Source: an uncultured Marinicella sp. (GTDB taxonomy: Bacteria; Pseudomonadota; Gammaproteobacteria; Xanthomonadales; Marinicellaceae). From it: a DNA stretch of 64,000 bases. Positions 54,907 through 63,746 of this stretch are shown piece by piece. A program made the position numbers and the translations under genes. The DNA lies in the NCBI GenBank assembly GCA_947502595.1, contig CANNAM010000001.1:1-64000 (forward strand), read 5' to 3'. Each line of letters begins with the position of its first letter. The first letter of the stretch is position 1. The notes beneath the pieces are model-generated. The model had not been told where the DNA came from and searched no databases. It was given only the letters and a program-made list of their open reading frames with translations.

Positions 54907-55383
54907 ATGGCAAGAGGTATCAACAAAGTCATCTTGGTCGGCAATTTGGGCAATGATCCAGAAGTCAGGTACACACCTGCCGGTGCGGCGGTTACCACCA
55001 TTTCGTTGGCCACTACTGACAGCTGGAAAGACAAGGAAGGCAACAAACAAGAAAAAACAGAATGGCACCGGGTGGTGTTCTTCAGTCGGTTGGCTGAAAT
55101 TGCGGGTGAATACCTGAAAAAGGGCAGCCAAGTTTATATCGAGGGCAAATTGCGTACCAACAAATGGCAAGACAAAGACGGTAATGACCGTTACACCACA
55201 GAAATCATGGCCAATGAAATGCAAATGTTGGGTGGCCGTGGCGATTCAGGTTCTGGTGGTTTCGGCGGAGGTGGTCAATCCATGCCTTCAGCACCCCGTG
55301 CAAACAACAATAACAACAACCAACAGCAGAACAACAACCCCGCACCTAATTTTGATGATTTTGATGATGAAATTCCTTTCTGA
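54907..55383 (+). CDS. ssb: Single-stranded DNA-binding protein
   Basis: Start at 54907 ([21 protein letters not shown]) gives 158 residues: OB-fold (about 1-110) with W-H-R-V-V-F-F-S-R and a glycine-rich then Asn/Gln-rich linker. The acidic tip D-F-D-D-E-I-P-F binds replication and repair proteins. The Asn/Gln run in the linker is low complexity but normal for SSB. Confidence 0.97.
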   Translation: MARGINKVILVGNLGNDPEVRYTPAGAAVTTISLATTDSWKDKEGNKQEKTEWHRVVFFSRLAEIAGEYLKKGSQVYIEGKLRTNKWQDKDGNDRYTTEIMANEMQMLGGRGDSGSGGFGGGGQSMPSAPRANNNNNNQQQNNNPAPNFDDFDDEIPF

Positions 55384-55410
55384 ATCTGATTGGTCAATGC
55401 AGTAACCATT

Positions 55411-55439
55411 AAAAAAACCTCGCCATGTGAGGTTTTTTT
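55411..55439 (+). terminator. Terminator after ssb
   Basis: A-rich stem with CCTC/GAGG core and 7-base loop, flanked by seven A and seven T, so it may act in both directions. Confidence 0.85.
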
Positions 55440-55503
55440 GTTTTTGATGTCATTAAATTAATAGCCCTGTCGTATTTATAACCATTTAATAGAGAGTATT
55501 TTT

Positions 55504-57456
55504 ATGCAGTACATTAAATTAATATGCAGTCTTGTCGGTTTGTTGATAGGTTTTCAGTCATTGGCCGCCATTCATTATGTTGGTGAGGGGTCGCAATGCA
55601 ATGGTACCAATCACCATGATTCTCTGGGCATAGCCTTGTTATCAGCTGCGTTTAATGGCTCTGAAAATGATGAGATCAGATTGACCAATACAGTTGCTTA
55701 CCTTGGTAATGGGGATGGGTCGTACACACTTACGGGTTGGAATTCCTCAGGTGCTGGAAATTTAACCATTAAAGGTGGCTACGCCAACTGTGGAGATCCT
55801 CGTAATGATGTCAATCCGGTCATTGGCAACACAAATTCGGCGGTGTTTGATATCAAAGGTGACTCGGTGGTGACGCTGATAAATATATCGATATTTGGCA
55901 GTGCTTCAAGAGGCATAATCATCAGTGAAAACTCAGATGTGTTTTTAGAAGAAGTAGATGTGTCATCTAATGTAGCGGGTATCAGGGTATTGGGTGGTTC
56001 TTATTTGGAAGTAGGCGCCAGCACTGTGGTGCATAACAATGGAGATTTAAGCGGCATTTCTAAAGGCGGTGGTATTTGGTGTTATGGAAATAACTCTGAA
56101 GTCCGAATCGAAGGTTTATTGGCAGCCAACAAGGCCCAATCTGGAGGGAATATGTACATTGAAGATGGTTGCTTTGCGGTTCTGGAAGGTGGCAGTCAAA
56201 TTAAGGGCAGTCGAGAGTTGGCGCAAATGGATGCTGAAAGCGGCGGTGGTATTATGGTGCATGATGGTGGGGAATTGCTTGCTAATGGTGGCGCAAATCG
56301 AGTAATCATCAGTGACCATTGGGCAAATTTTGGTGGTGGTCTATATGTTTGGGGTTCTGGACGGGCTACTTTATTTAATACTTATATAGCAAGAAACAGG
56401 GCGTTCGATCAAATCAGTGGTGGCAGTGGAATATATGCCATTAATGGTGGTTCCAGTGCCGCTCAAGTCATTATGGATAGAGTCGCCTCATGCCCATTTC
56501 TGATCAGTTGTTCGGAATTTGAACAAAATCAATTCGAAGGAAGTGTAGTCTACATCAATAACTCTAAAGTCAAAATAAGTCGTACAATATTTGAACAAAA
56601 TGAATACATTGCACCTGATGGTGCTTTTAGGGGCATGATTGATACTCAGAACGGTGCAGTCTTAGAAATGAGTTACAGTAATATGATCAGTAATGAAGCT
56701 TATTTCTTATTGGTGAATTATGCTCAAGTTGAGATGAGTCACATAACAGCAGTTAACAACAGCTATAACGATTCTAATATTGGCAGTGGTGATTCTTTTG
56801 TTTGGTACACGCCATTGGGCAACACACGCATTGAAAATTCTATTTGGCAAGATACGCAGGGAGGCGATACCCGTGGCGCCGGCCAGGTTTCAGGTAAGTG
56901 TAATTTGATTGATGACTCATCGGATTGGCCAATCGGTTCTTATACCCTTGGCGCGGCCATCTTCAATAATGTGGCCGGTGGTGATGCCCGTCAACAAGCC
57001 AGTTCTGATGGCGTGGATATGTGCCAGCAAGATACTTTTGCCTGGAGTACCGATCGAGACATAGAGTATCAGGTTTCACCGGTTAATGAAAACACCAACC
57101 CGCAAGGCAATCCCGGCGAAGCCGGTGGTTTGTATGATGCCGGTTTTGATGAGGTGTATGACAACATCGGACCGGATGAATTTTTATTAACAGTTCAGCG
57201 TGAAGGTTCAGGGGAGGGTTTTGTGATCAGTGATCCCCTGGGCATCTCTTGTGGAACAAATTGTACTGAAGTGGTGTTTAACGGCACTTTGATGACGCTG
57301 ACTGCTACACCGTTCACTGGCAGTGACTTTATTGGTTGGCGAGGGTGTCCCTTGGTTAACGGCAGTAACCAGTGCCTAATCAGTGTCACCGAAAGTGTGA
57401 CCACCTATGCCGAATTTCAACCGGATGATTTGATTTTTAGTGATGGTTTTGAGTAA
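55504..57456 (+). CDS. Exported right-handed beta-helix protein with InlB-type repeat and C-terminal IFxxGFE tail
   Basis: 650 residues. A signal peptide (about 1-22, ending S-L-A-A) is followed by a repetitive, Gly/Ser/Asn-rich region with short beta-strand turns (about 85-450) typical of pectin-lyase-like right-handed beta helices. After a spacer comes one divergent InlB B-repeat-like domain (about 565-640: L-L-T-V-Q-R-E-G-S-G-E-G ... F-I-G-W-R-G-C). The protein ends D-D-L-I-F-S-D-G-F-E at the stop codon, the same tail as the metalloprotease at 29882. Probably cell-surface or secreted; no enzymatic residues can be assigned. Confidence 0.85.
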   Translation: MQYIKLICSLVGLLIGFQSLAAIHYVGEGSQCNGTNHHDSLGIALLSAAFNGSENDEIRLTNTVAYLGNGDGSYTLTGWNSSGAGNLTIKGGYANCGDPRNDVNPVIGNTNSAVFDIKGDSVVTLINISIFGSASRGIIISENSDVFLEEVDVSSNVAGIRVLGGSYLEVGASTVVHNNGDLSGISKGGGIWCYGNNSEVRIEGLLAANKAQSGGNMYIEDGCFAVLEGGSQIKGSRELAQMDAESGGGIMVHDGGELLANGGANRVIISDHWANFGGGLYVWGSGRATLFNTYIARNRAFDQISGGSGIYAINGGSSAAQVIMDRVASCPFLISCSEFEQNQFEGSVVYINNSKVKISRTIFEQNEYIAPDGAFRGMIDTQNGAVLEMSYSNMISNEAYFLLVNYAQVEMSHITAVNNSYNDSNIGSGDSFVWYTPLGNTRIENSIWQDTQGGDTRGAGQVSGKCNLIDDSSDWPIGSYTLGAAIFNNVAGGDARQQASSDGVDMCQQDTFAWSTDRDIEYQVSPVNENTNPQGNPGEAGGLYDAGFDEVYDNIGPDEFLLTVQREGSGEGFVISDPLGISCGTNCTEVVFNGTLMTLTATPFTGSDFIGWRGCPLVNGSNQCLISVTESVTTYAEFQPDDLIFSDGFE

Positions 57457-57514
57457 AACTTAGATAGGATACTGTGACAAGCTGGAAGGGCTGAACTGAT
57501 GTTGAAATAAGTAA

Positions 57515-60355
57515 TCATCGATTCAGTTCTTGCAGTTTGGCCCTGATTTCTGGCAAATTCAAATCGTTTTTTGTGACTATACTTTGTGCCAATGACAGTG
57601 AATTATCGGCTTGATCCAGTTGACCCATTGCGGTTGATTGTTCAGCCCATTGCAACAGCCCTGTTAGGTACTTTTTATCAGTTTCACCATATATTTGGGC
57701 TAAATGATTGGTCCATTTTTTATAGAATTCTGCTGCTAATTCATGCTTTTGTAGAGCTTGATTACTCTCTGCTATCAGCTGTAATGAATGGGCATAGTTA
57801 TTCTCATTACCTGCTGTCCATCCATTGATGTGGATTAAGTTTTGCTGAATGGCCAGCCCATGCTTATTGGCCTTGAAATAGACCCTGCCCAGCACGCTGT
57901 GGGCATGGTTAATGAAATTGGGTTCGTTGGTAAAGTTTTGCTTGATTAATTCGATACATGTTTGGGCGTGGTCTATGGCAGCGTCAAATTGACCCAAGTT
58001 AGCTAAAGTCAAAGCCAGTGACTGCTGGGTGTAAAGTGTCGAGCGGTTGTTGGTGCCCAGTGTTGTTGATTCAATAGTGTACATATGTTGCAAAATAGGC
58101 AGGGCTTTTTCTGGGTAGCCAGTGGCGTTTAAAATGGTGGCTAGGTTGGCTTTGGCGTCTATAGTTTCTGGGTGATCTGCACCAAATATATCGGTCAACA
58201 TCTCAGCAGCTAAAGTCAGTGCTGCTATGGCTTCAGGGTATTGGTTTTGGTAATACTGTGTAACCCCTATATTACTGAGTGCTTGTGCCAGGCCTTCGCT
58301 GCGCTCGCCATACCTTTTGCGGTAAATTTGTTGGCTGATTTCAGCGCTGACTAAGGCTTCATCAAGTTCCCCTTCAAGTCGCTGGAAAACGGATAAAGCA
58401 TTGTAGGCAAGTCCTAAGTCTGGGTGATCGTCGCCTAAGATTTGCTGATAGACTTGGATGTTTTCTTGGGTCAATGTCATGGCCGCGCCGAAGTTTCCAA
58501 CTTGGTCGTAATACTGAACCAAATCTGAGTTCAGACTCAGGTTCATTACATCAGTGGCGGGCAGCGGATGGTTGGCTTTGAGTTGTTGTAAGATTTCAAT
58601 TGAGCGGACTGCTTCACCTTTGAGGTAGTACACTTCTGCCAACAAAGCTTGGTTCTTGATGGTTTCTAAGTCTGTTGTTTTTAAAGTCTTAAGTCGGTCA
58701 AATTGTGTAAAAGCCTGCTCAAACTTACCTGCTTGTGCCAATACATTGGCTCGGACTCGTATCACTGCGGCCTTTTGAGCTGAAGTACTGAAAGTGTCTT
58801 CATTGGTTTTGGCCAATAGTTCATTAACGGCTTCAATTTCTCCGGCATTGAACAGGTATTGAGCCAATAAGGCAATGGCTTGTTCGTTTTTTGCTGGTAA
58901 TGTCAAAGCACTATTCAGTAAAGTAATGGCTTCAGGGTAGTAACCCAGTTGGCCATTGGCCAATGCCAAAGCCACATACAGTTCAAATTTTATGGCTGCA
59001 TCCATGTCGCTATCGACGGCCATTTTGTTGGCCGATAAGCGCAATAATTCTTTGGCTGAAAGGTCTACTCCTTGTGAAACATTGGGATCAGTGACGCTGA
59101 AAGAATCGAGCATGAACTGTTTAACGGCATCGGCTTTTTTGACTTCAAGTTTAATCGCTTTATTTTGTAGGCTTAATGCTATGACGGCAGCACCGATGGT
59201 TACACATAATAACAATGAAGTGGTGAACAATGCGGTGCGACGATGAGCAAATCGATTCAAACGATACCACCATGAATCTTTACTGGCACTGACCGGTTTT
59301 TGTGCCAGCCATGCATGCAAATCCTCACTGAAGGCAAACATGTTGGCATAACGGTGCTGGCGATCTTGTTGCAAAGCTTGGATTAAAATATTGCACAGGT
59401 CCTGATCCTGGATGTGGGTTTTCAGTAGTTTTCTGACTTGCGCTTCATCACCAGCACACGCAGTTAAGATCCGATTGGCTGGAAATGGCTGTTGACCCGT
59501 AAGTAAATAGACCGCCACTGCAGCCAGAGAAAATACATCGGTAGTCACATCAATGCGTTGCGCGTTGATTTGTTCAGGTGAAGCAAAAGACGGCGTTAAT
59601 GCCATCAACGTGTCTTTTTGTTGGCCTTTGTAGTTGGTAATCACGTCTTTATTGGGCGGATTAATCAACTTGGCAATGCCAAAGTCCAAAATTTTCAGTT
59701 GACCGTTGGCGTTGATCATCAAGTTAGATGGCTTCACATCACGATGAATGATTAAGTGACTGTGGGCGTATTGCAACGCCTCTGCTGCTTGTACCAGCAA
59801 GGCCACGATTTGTTTTTTGGTTAATTGTTTGCTGTTGACATAGTCATCAATGGCTTGGCCACCATCAAGCAACTCCATAACCAAGTATGAATCTCCTTGG
59901 GTGGTATTTTCGCCGTGGTGGAACTCTATCACATTGGGGTGTGATAAATCCGCCAGTATGGTTTGCTCAGCTTGGAAACGGGCTTTCAGAACAGGGTTTT
60001 GATCAACCAGGTTGAAAATCTTGATGGCCACAGGTTTTTGCGTCTTGCTGTCGATGCGCTGTGCTTTGTAGACCATAGACATACCACCTTGTCCAATTAA
60101 AGCCAGCAGTTCATAACCACCTATTTGTTCGCCCACTTGCCAGTTTTTATGCAAAGGTGCTTGGTAGTGTTGACTGACTTTTTCGGCAAAATATGCGCTG
60201 TGTTGTTGGCTGTTACTGATCAGACTTTTAACCAACTGCAGTACTTCCTCGTCTAGATTGTCATAAGTCTGTAGTAGGTGCATGGCATCATCTGTGGTTT
60301 TTTCAGCCAGTACTTCATAGATTTTATTGGCCTGCTTGAGTTTATCCAGGTCCAT
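57515..60355 (-). CDS. Membrane Ser/Thr protein kinase with C-terminal TPR repeats
   Basis: 946 residues. The N-terminal Hanks-type kinase domain (about 80-350) has G-Q-G-G-M-S-M-V-Y (89-97), the ATP-binding Lys112 (V-A-I-K), catalytic H-R-D-V-K-P-S-N (204-211), D-F-G (224-226) and S-P-E-Q (259-262), all consistent with an active kinase. A single membrane segment (about 374-396) follows. The remaining 550 residues are tetratricopeptide repeats (A-L-A-Y-N-A-L-S-V-F-Q-R-L-E-G-E-L-D-E-A type), presumably outside the membrane. It overlaps the upstream ECF sigma gene by 14 bases, so the two are one regulatory module. Confidence 0.93.
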   Translation of the reverse strand: MDLDKLKQANKIYEVLAEKTTDDAMHLLQTYDNLDEEVLQLVKSLISNSQQHSAYFAEKVSQHYQAPLHKNWQVGEQIGGYELLALIGQGGMSMVYKAQRIDSKTQKPVAIKIFNLVDQNPVLKARFQAEQTILADLSHPNVIEFHHGENTTQGDSYLVMELLDGGQAIDDYVNSKQLTKKQIVALLVQAAEALQYAHSHLIIHRDVKPSNLMINANGQLKILDFGIAKLINPPNKDVITNYKGQQKDTLMALTPSFASPEQINAQRIDVTTDVFSLAAVAVYLLTGQQPFPANRILTACAGDEAQVRKLLKTHIQDQDLCNILIQALQQDRQHRYANMFAFSEDLHAWLAQKPVSASKDSWWYRLNRFAHRRTALFTTSLLLCVTIGAAVIALSLQNKAIKLEVKKADAVKQFMLDSFSVTDPNVSQGVDLSAKELLRLSANKMAVDSDMDAAIKFELYVALALANGQLGYYPEAITLLNSALTLPAKNEQAIALLAQYLFNAGEIEAVNELLAKTNEDTFSTSAQKAAVIRVRANVLAQAGKFEQAFTQFDRLKTLKTTDLETIKNQALLAEVYYLKGEAVRSIEILQQLKANHPLPATDVMNLSLNSDLVQYYDQVGNFGAAMTLTQENIQVYQQILGDDHPDLGLAYNALSVFQRLEGELDEALVSAEISQQIYRKRYGERSEGLAQALSNIGVTQYYQNQYPEAIAALTLAAEMLTDIFGADHPETIDAKANLATILNATGYPEKALPILQHMYTIESTTLGTNNRSTLYTQQSLALTLANLGQFDAAIDHAQTCIELIKQNFTNEPNFINHAHSVLGRVYFKANKHGLAIQQNLIHINGWTAGNENNYAHSLQLIAESNQALQKHELAAEFYKKWTNHLAQIYGETDKKYLTGLLQWAEQSTAMGQLDQADNSLSLAQSIVTKNDLNLPEIRAKLQELNR

Positions 60356-60911
60356 TTTGGTTTTCTAACATGGTTAATAATAAGGTTTTGGCTTGATTCC
60401 ATTGGCGAATGACTTGTCGCTCGGATAATTTAAATATTTCGGCCAATTCCTTAAAAGTGAAGTTAAAAATGATTTTTTGCTGAAACAGGTCGGCTAAATG
60501 CGTGTCTATTGTTGCCAATACATCTATCAAGCGATCAATTTCAATTAAGTCAAAATCGATGTCATTGGCGCCTAGCATTTGTGACATGTGCTGGTGACTG
60601 ACTTGACCTTTTCTCTTGTTTCGATTTTTGCTCCGAATTTGGTCAATCAAGTAGCGCCGCATGGCTTTGGCTAGGTAGTTCAACAAGTGTCTGCGGTTAT
60701 GGTGATCATGACATTCTGCTTGTATCAGTTTCAAGTAACACTCGTGTGCAAGGACAGTGGCACTGATGGTGTTGTTGTTATGGATGTGGGCTAATTGATG
60801 CTTAGCGACAGCTTTTATTTCGTTGTATAGCAGCGCATAAATATGATCTAAATCCGCTTTATTTTTTGGCTCGGTTTGGTTCAGTAAAACTGTGATTTGT
60901 CCTGCTTGCAT
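60342..60911 (-). CDS. ECF sigma factor, TIGR02999-like
   Basis: 189 residues. Region 2 features: L-Y-N-E-I-K-A-V-A-K-H-Q-L and N-T-I-S-A-T-V-L-A-H-E-C-Y-L-K-L, with R-R-H-L-L-N-Y-L-A-K-A-M-R-R-Y-L-I-D. Region 4 helix-turn-helix: F-T-F-K-E-L-A-E-I-F-K-L-S-E-R-Q-V-I-R-Q-W. The pattern is that of the TIGR02999 ECF group, which often neighbours kinases. No anti-sigma gene is present; control by the overlapping kinase, as shown for other ECF-kinase pairs, is the likely mechanism (inference). Divergent from the acyl-CoA dehydrogenase gene. Confidence 0.87.
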   Translation of the reverse strand: MQAGQITVLLNQTEPKNKADLDHIYALLYNEIKAVAKHQLAHIHNNNTISATVLAHECYLKLIQAECHDHHNRRHLLNYLAKAMRRYLIDQIRSKNRNKRKGQVSHQHMSQMLGANDIDFDLIEIDRLIDVLATIDTHLADLFQQKIIFNFTFKELAEIFKLSERQVIRQWNQAKTLLLTMLENQNGPG

Positions 60912-61086
60912 TACTTTATTTTAACTGAAGGACAAAATTAATAACAAGCATTGTGCAAATGCCCAAAGGATTTAGCGCAATAACTGTGAGTCAAGGCGTA
61001 AAAATCGTCCCAAATGTTGCCTTTCTTTATTTCATTTATACAGGCTGAATGATAAAATAGTTGGCTTTAAAACAAACGTTTGAATT

Positions 61087-62859
61087 ATGGCCAATATACC
61101 CGCACCAATTAAAGACATTCAATTCATTGCAGATGAAGTGCTTGACCTCACCACGCACTATAAAAAACTCGGTGTACATGATGACATCGACAGTGAAACC
61201 TTTATGACCATTATTGAAGAGGCTTCCAAGTTTTTACATGAAAATGCAGGTCCCCTGAATCGCAATGCAGATGAACAAGGTTGTCATCACAACGGCACTG
61301 AAGTGACCACTCCAGATGGGTTCAAAGCACTTTATAAAGAATACTGTGAATCGGGTTGGGCAGCATTAGATGGCGATCCAGAATTTGGTGGCCAGGGCTT
61401 AAGCTACTGGTTGCAACTGATATTGGGTGAGATGAATACTTATTATTGCCCAGGTTGGTCAAATTATGCTGGCTTAACCCACGGCGTCAGAGAGTTGGTT
61501 ACAGAATTTGCTGCACCTGAGTTACAGCAAAAGTTTCTAGGAAAATTAACCACTGGTGAGTGGTCAGGAACCATGTGTTTGACTGAGCCACACTGTGGCA
61601 CCGACTTGGGATTAGTCAATACAGCAGCCAAACCCAGTGATGACGGTAGTTATGAAGTGACTGGCACCAAGATATTCATTACTTCAGGCGATCATGATTT
61701 GGTGGATAACATCATTCACTTGGTACTGGCACGCTTGCCAGATGCACCTAAGGGTACCAAAGGTATCTCACTGTTTTTAGTGCCTAAGTTTTTGTTGGAC
61801 GAAAACAATGCCATGGCGCAAAAGAACACATTAGGTGCAGCCAGTATTGAACACAAAATGGGCTTGAATGGTTCGGCCACTTGTGTGATGAATTTTGATG
61901 CGGCAAAAGGTTATTTGATTGGCCAAGGCAATGATGGCTTGAAAATCATGTTCACCATGATGAATGGTGCACGTTTGAATACGGGCATTCAAGGTTTGGC
62001 AGCGACTCAAGGCACCTATGAAAGTGCCTTGGCTTATGCCAAGGAACGCTTACAAATGCGTGCAGCCACTGGTCCAGAATACCCCAACAAGCCTGCTGAT
62101 CCAATCATTGTTCACCCAGATGTAAGGCGCATGTTGTTGACCCAAAAGGCTTTCGCTGAAGGCAACCGAGCTATGGCTTATTTTGTTGGACAGCAAATTG
62201 AAATCATCAAACACAGCAAAGAGCAAGCTGAAGTGGTTCGGGCTGACCGCTTGGTGGCATTTTTAACCCCAATCATTAAAGCGTTCTTAACCGAAGTAGC
62301 TATGGAGGCCACCAATTACGGCATTCAGGTTTTGGGTGGCCATGGTTACATCCGTGAACACGGCCAGGAACAGTGGCACCGTGATGCCAAGATTTTTACT
62401 TTGTATGAAGGCACCACCGGCATTCAGGCGTTGGATTTAACTGGTCGTAAAATGTTGATGATGCAAAAAGGCCAAATTGGCGAAATGGCTGACATCATTC
62501 AGCATTTCATTGATACTGCTGATTCACCTTTTAAACAAGAGTTACAAACTTATTTAGACATGTGGCACGAAATGACACAGTTCATTACCGCTCAGGCGCA
62601 AAAAAATGCCAATGAAGTGGGTGCAGCATCGGTAGACTATTTGATGATGTCTGGTTATGTTATCCTTGCATATTTCTGGGCTCAACTGCATAATTCAGCA
62701 GTCAACAACAAAGGTCAGTTAGGTACCGATTTTTATAATGGTAAGCAGAAAACGGCTCAGTTTTACTTTGCAAAAATCTTACCACGTTGTCATGCATTGA
62801 AAGCCACAATCATGACTGGTGCTGATCCTTTGATGAATATTAAAGAATCAGAGTTTTAA
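61087..62859 (+). CDS. Acyl-CoA dehydrogenase (long, DmdC/AcdB-like)
   Basis: 590 residues, FAD-dependent alpha,beta-oxidation of an acyl-CoA. Visible blocks: M-C-L-T-E-P-H-C-G-T-D-L-G (flavin-binding signature 1), the middle beta domain with T-G-T-K-I-F-I-T-S-G-D-H-D, Y-G-I-Q-V-L-G-G-H-G-Y-I-R-E-H and the catalytic-glutamate region Y-E-G-T-T-G-I-Q-A. The extra C-terminal helical domain (about 465-590) puts it in the long subgroup that is often annotated as methylmercaptopropionyl-CoA dehydrogenase. Chain-length specificity cannot be read from sequence. gspC begins eight bases after its stop. Confidence 0.93.
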   Translation: MANIPAPIKDIQFIADEVLDLTTHYKKLGVHDDIDSETFMTIIEEASKFLHENAGPLNRNADEQGCHHNGTEVTTPDGFKALYKEYCESGWAALDGDPEFGGQGLSYWLQLILGEMNTYYCPGWSNYAGLTHGVRELVTEFAAPELQQKFLGKLTTGEWSGTMCLTEPHCGTDLGLVNTAAKPSDDGSYEVTGTKIFITSGDHDLVDNIIHLVLARLPDAPKGTKGISLFLVPKFLLDENNAMAQKNTLGAASIEHKMGLNGSATCVMNFDAAKGYLIGQGNDGLKIMFTMMNGARLNTGIQGLAATQGTYESALAYAKERLQMRAATGPEYPNKPADPIIVHPDVRRMLLTQKAFAEGNRAMAYFVGQQIEIIKHSKEQAEVVRADRLVAFLTPIIKAFLTEVAMEATNYGIQVLGGHGYIREHGQEQWHRDAKIFTLYEGTTGIQALDLTGRKMLMMQKGQIGEMADIIQHFIDTADSPFKQELQTYLDMWHEMTQFITAQAQKNANEVGAASVDYLMMSGYVILAYFWAQLHNSAVNNKGQLGTDFYNGKQKTAQFYFAKILPRCHALKATIMTGADPLMNIKESEF

Positions 62860-62867
62860 AATCACTA

Positions 62868-63746
62868 TTGAGAAATTATAAAACACACATAAAATCAATT
62901 GTTACATGGGTGCTGTTGGGGCTGACTCTGTGGTTGTGGGTTCAATTTATATTGTTCCCCAAGCACAAGACATCTGCACTGGATGCAGTCACAACACCAC
63001 CCACACAATTGGCTGACTCCGTACAGCGTCCTAAGTTGTCAACTTACCATTTGTTTGGTTCATCATCCGTTAGTGAGGTGCCGCTTGATCTATTACAAGC
63101 TGAAACTTCTTTGGATTTAATCATCACCGGAATTATTGCCAGCACTGACCCAGAACAGGGTTTGGCTTACATTCGCAACCGTCAGGGTGATGAAAAAAAA
63201 TTCAAAGTGGGTGATGATGTATTTGGTTTGGCCAAGGTGGCTGAAATTCATGCAGGGTATTTGTTGTTAAGCCGCGGTGGAGGCAAGCAAGAAAAATTGT
63301 CTTTGAGCAAAGGCTATGCGTTGAACACCACAACTGCACAACCACGCCGTGGCGATGGTGCCACAACAGCCAGTGAAAAGGCGGCCGCTAAACAGCGCAT
63401 CACCAACCACATCAACAAATCTGCTGCATGGCAAGATGCCGTGAACCAACAGAAGTTTGATCCCAATAAAATTGCTAAAATTGTGAACAACATCAGTGTT
63501 GTTAAAGATGGACAAGGCAAGGTGGCTGGCCTGAGGGTTTCTCAATTGTCCAGTGGCAGTGAGTTGGTTAAACAGGGTTTGCGGGCCAATGATCAAATTG
63601 TATCGGTCAATGGTGTGGACATTTCCTATCAGAATATTTTGACTTTACAAAGTCAATTACAAAACAGTTCAAGTGTCAACGTGACAGTGATGCGCAATGG
63701 ACGTAAAATGAATTTAAATCTCAATCTATCCGAGCTGCAACAATGA
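62868..63746 (+). CDS. gspC: Type II secretion system protein GspC
   Basis: Inner-membrane/periplasmic linker that contacts the secretin. One membrane segment (about 11-30), the HR domain (about 55-130: L-F-G-S-S ... L-I-I-T-G-I-I-A-S) and a C-terminal PDZ domain (about 205-290: G-L-R-V-S-Q-L-S ... D-Q-I-V-S-V-N-G-V-D). The only plausible start is TTG at 62868, since no ATG or GTG lies before the membrane helix, and no strong ribosome-binding site is seen. Its TGA overlaps the gspD ATG. Confidence 0.92.
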   Translation: MRNYKTHIKSIVTWVLLGLTLWLWVQFILFPKHKTSALDAVTTPPTQLADSVQRPKLSTYHLFGSSSVSEVPLDLLQAETSLDLIITGIIASTDPEQGLAYIRNRQGDEKKFKVGDDVFGLAKVAEIHAGYLLLSRGGGKQEKLSLSKGYALNTTTAQPRRGDGATTASEKAAAKQRITNHINKSAAWQDAVNQQKFDPNKIAKIVNNISVVKDGQGKVAGLRVSQLSSGSELVKQGLRANDQIVSVNGVDISYQNILTLQSQLQNSSSVNVTVMRNGRKMNLNLNLSELQQ

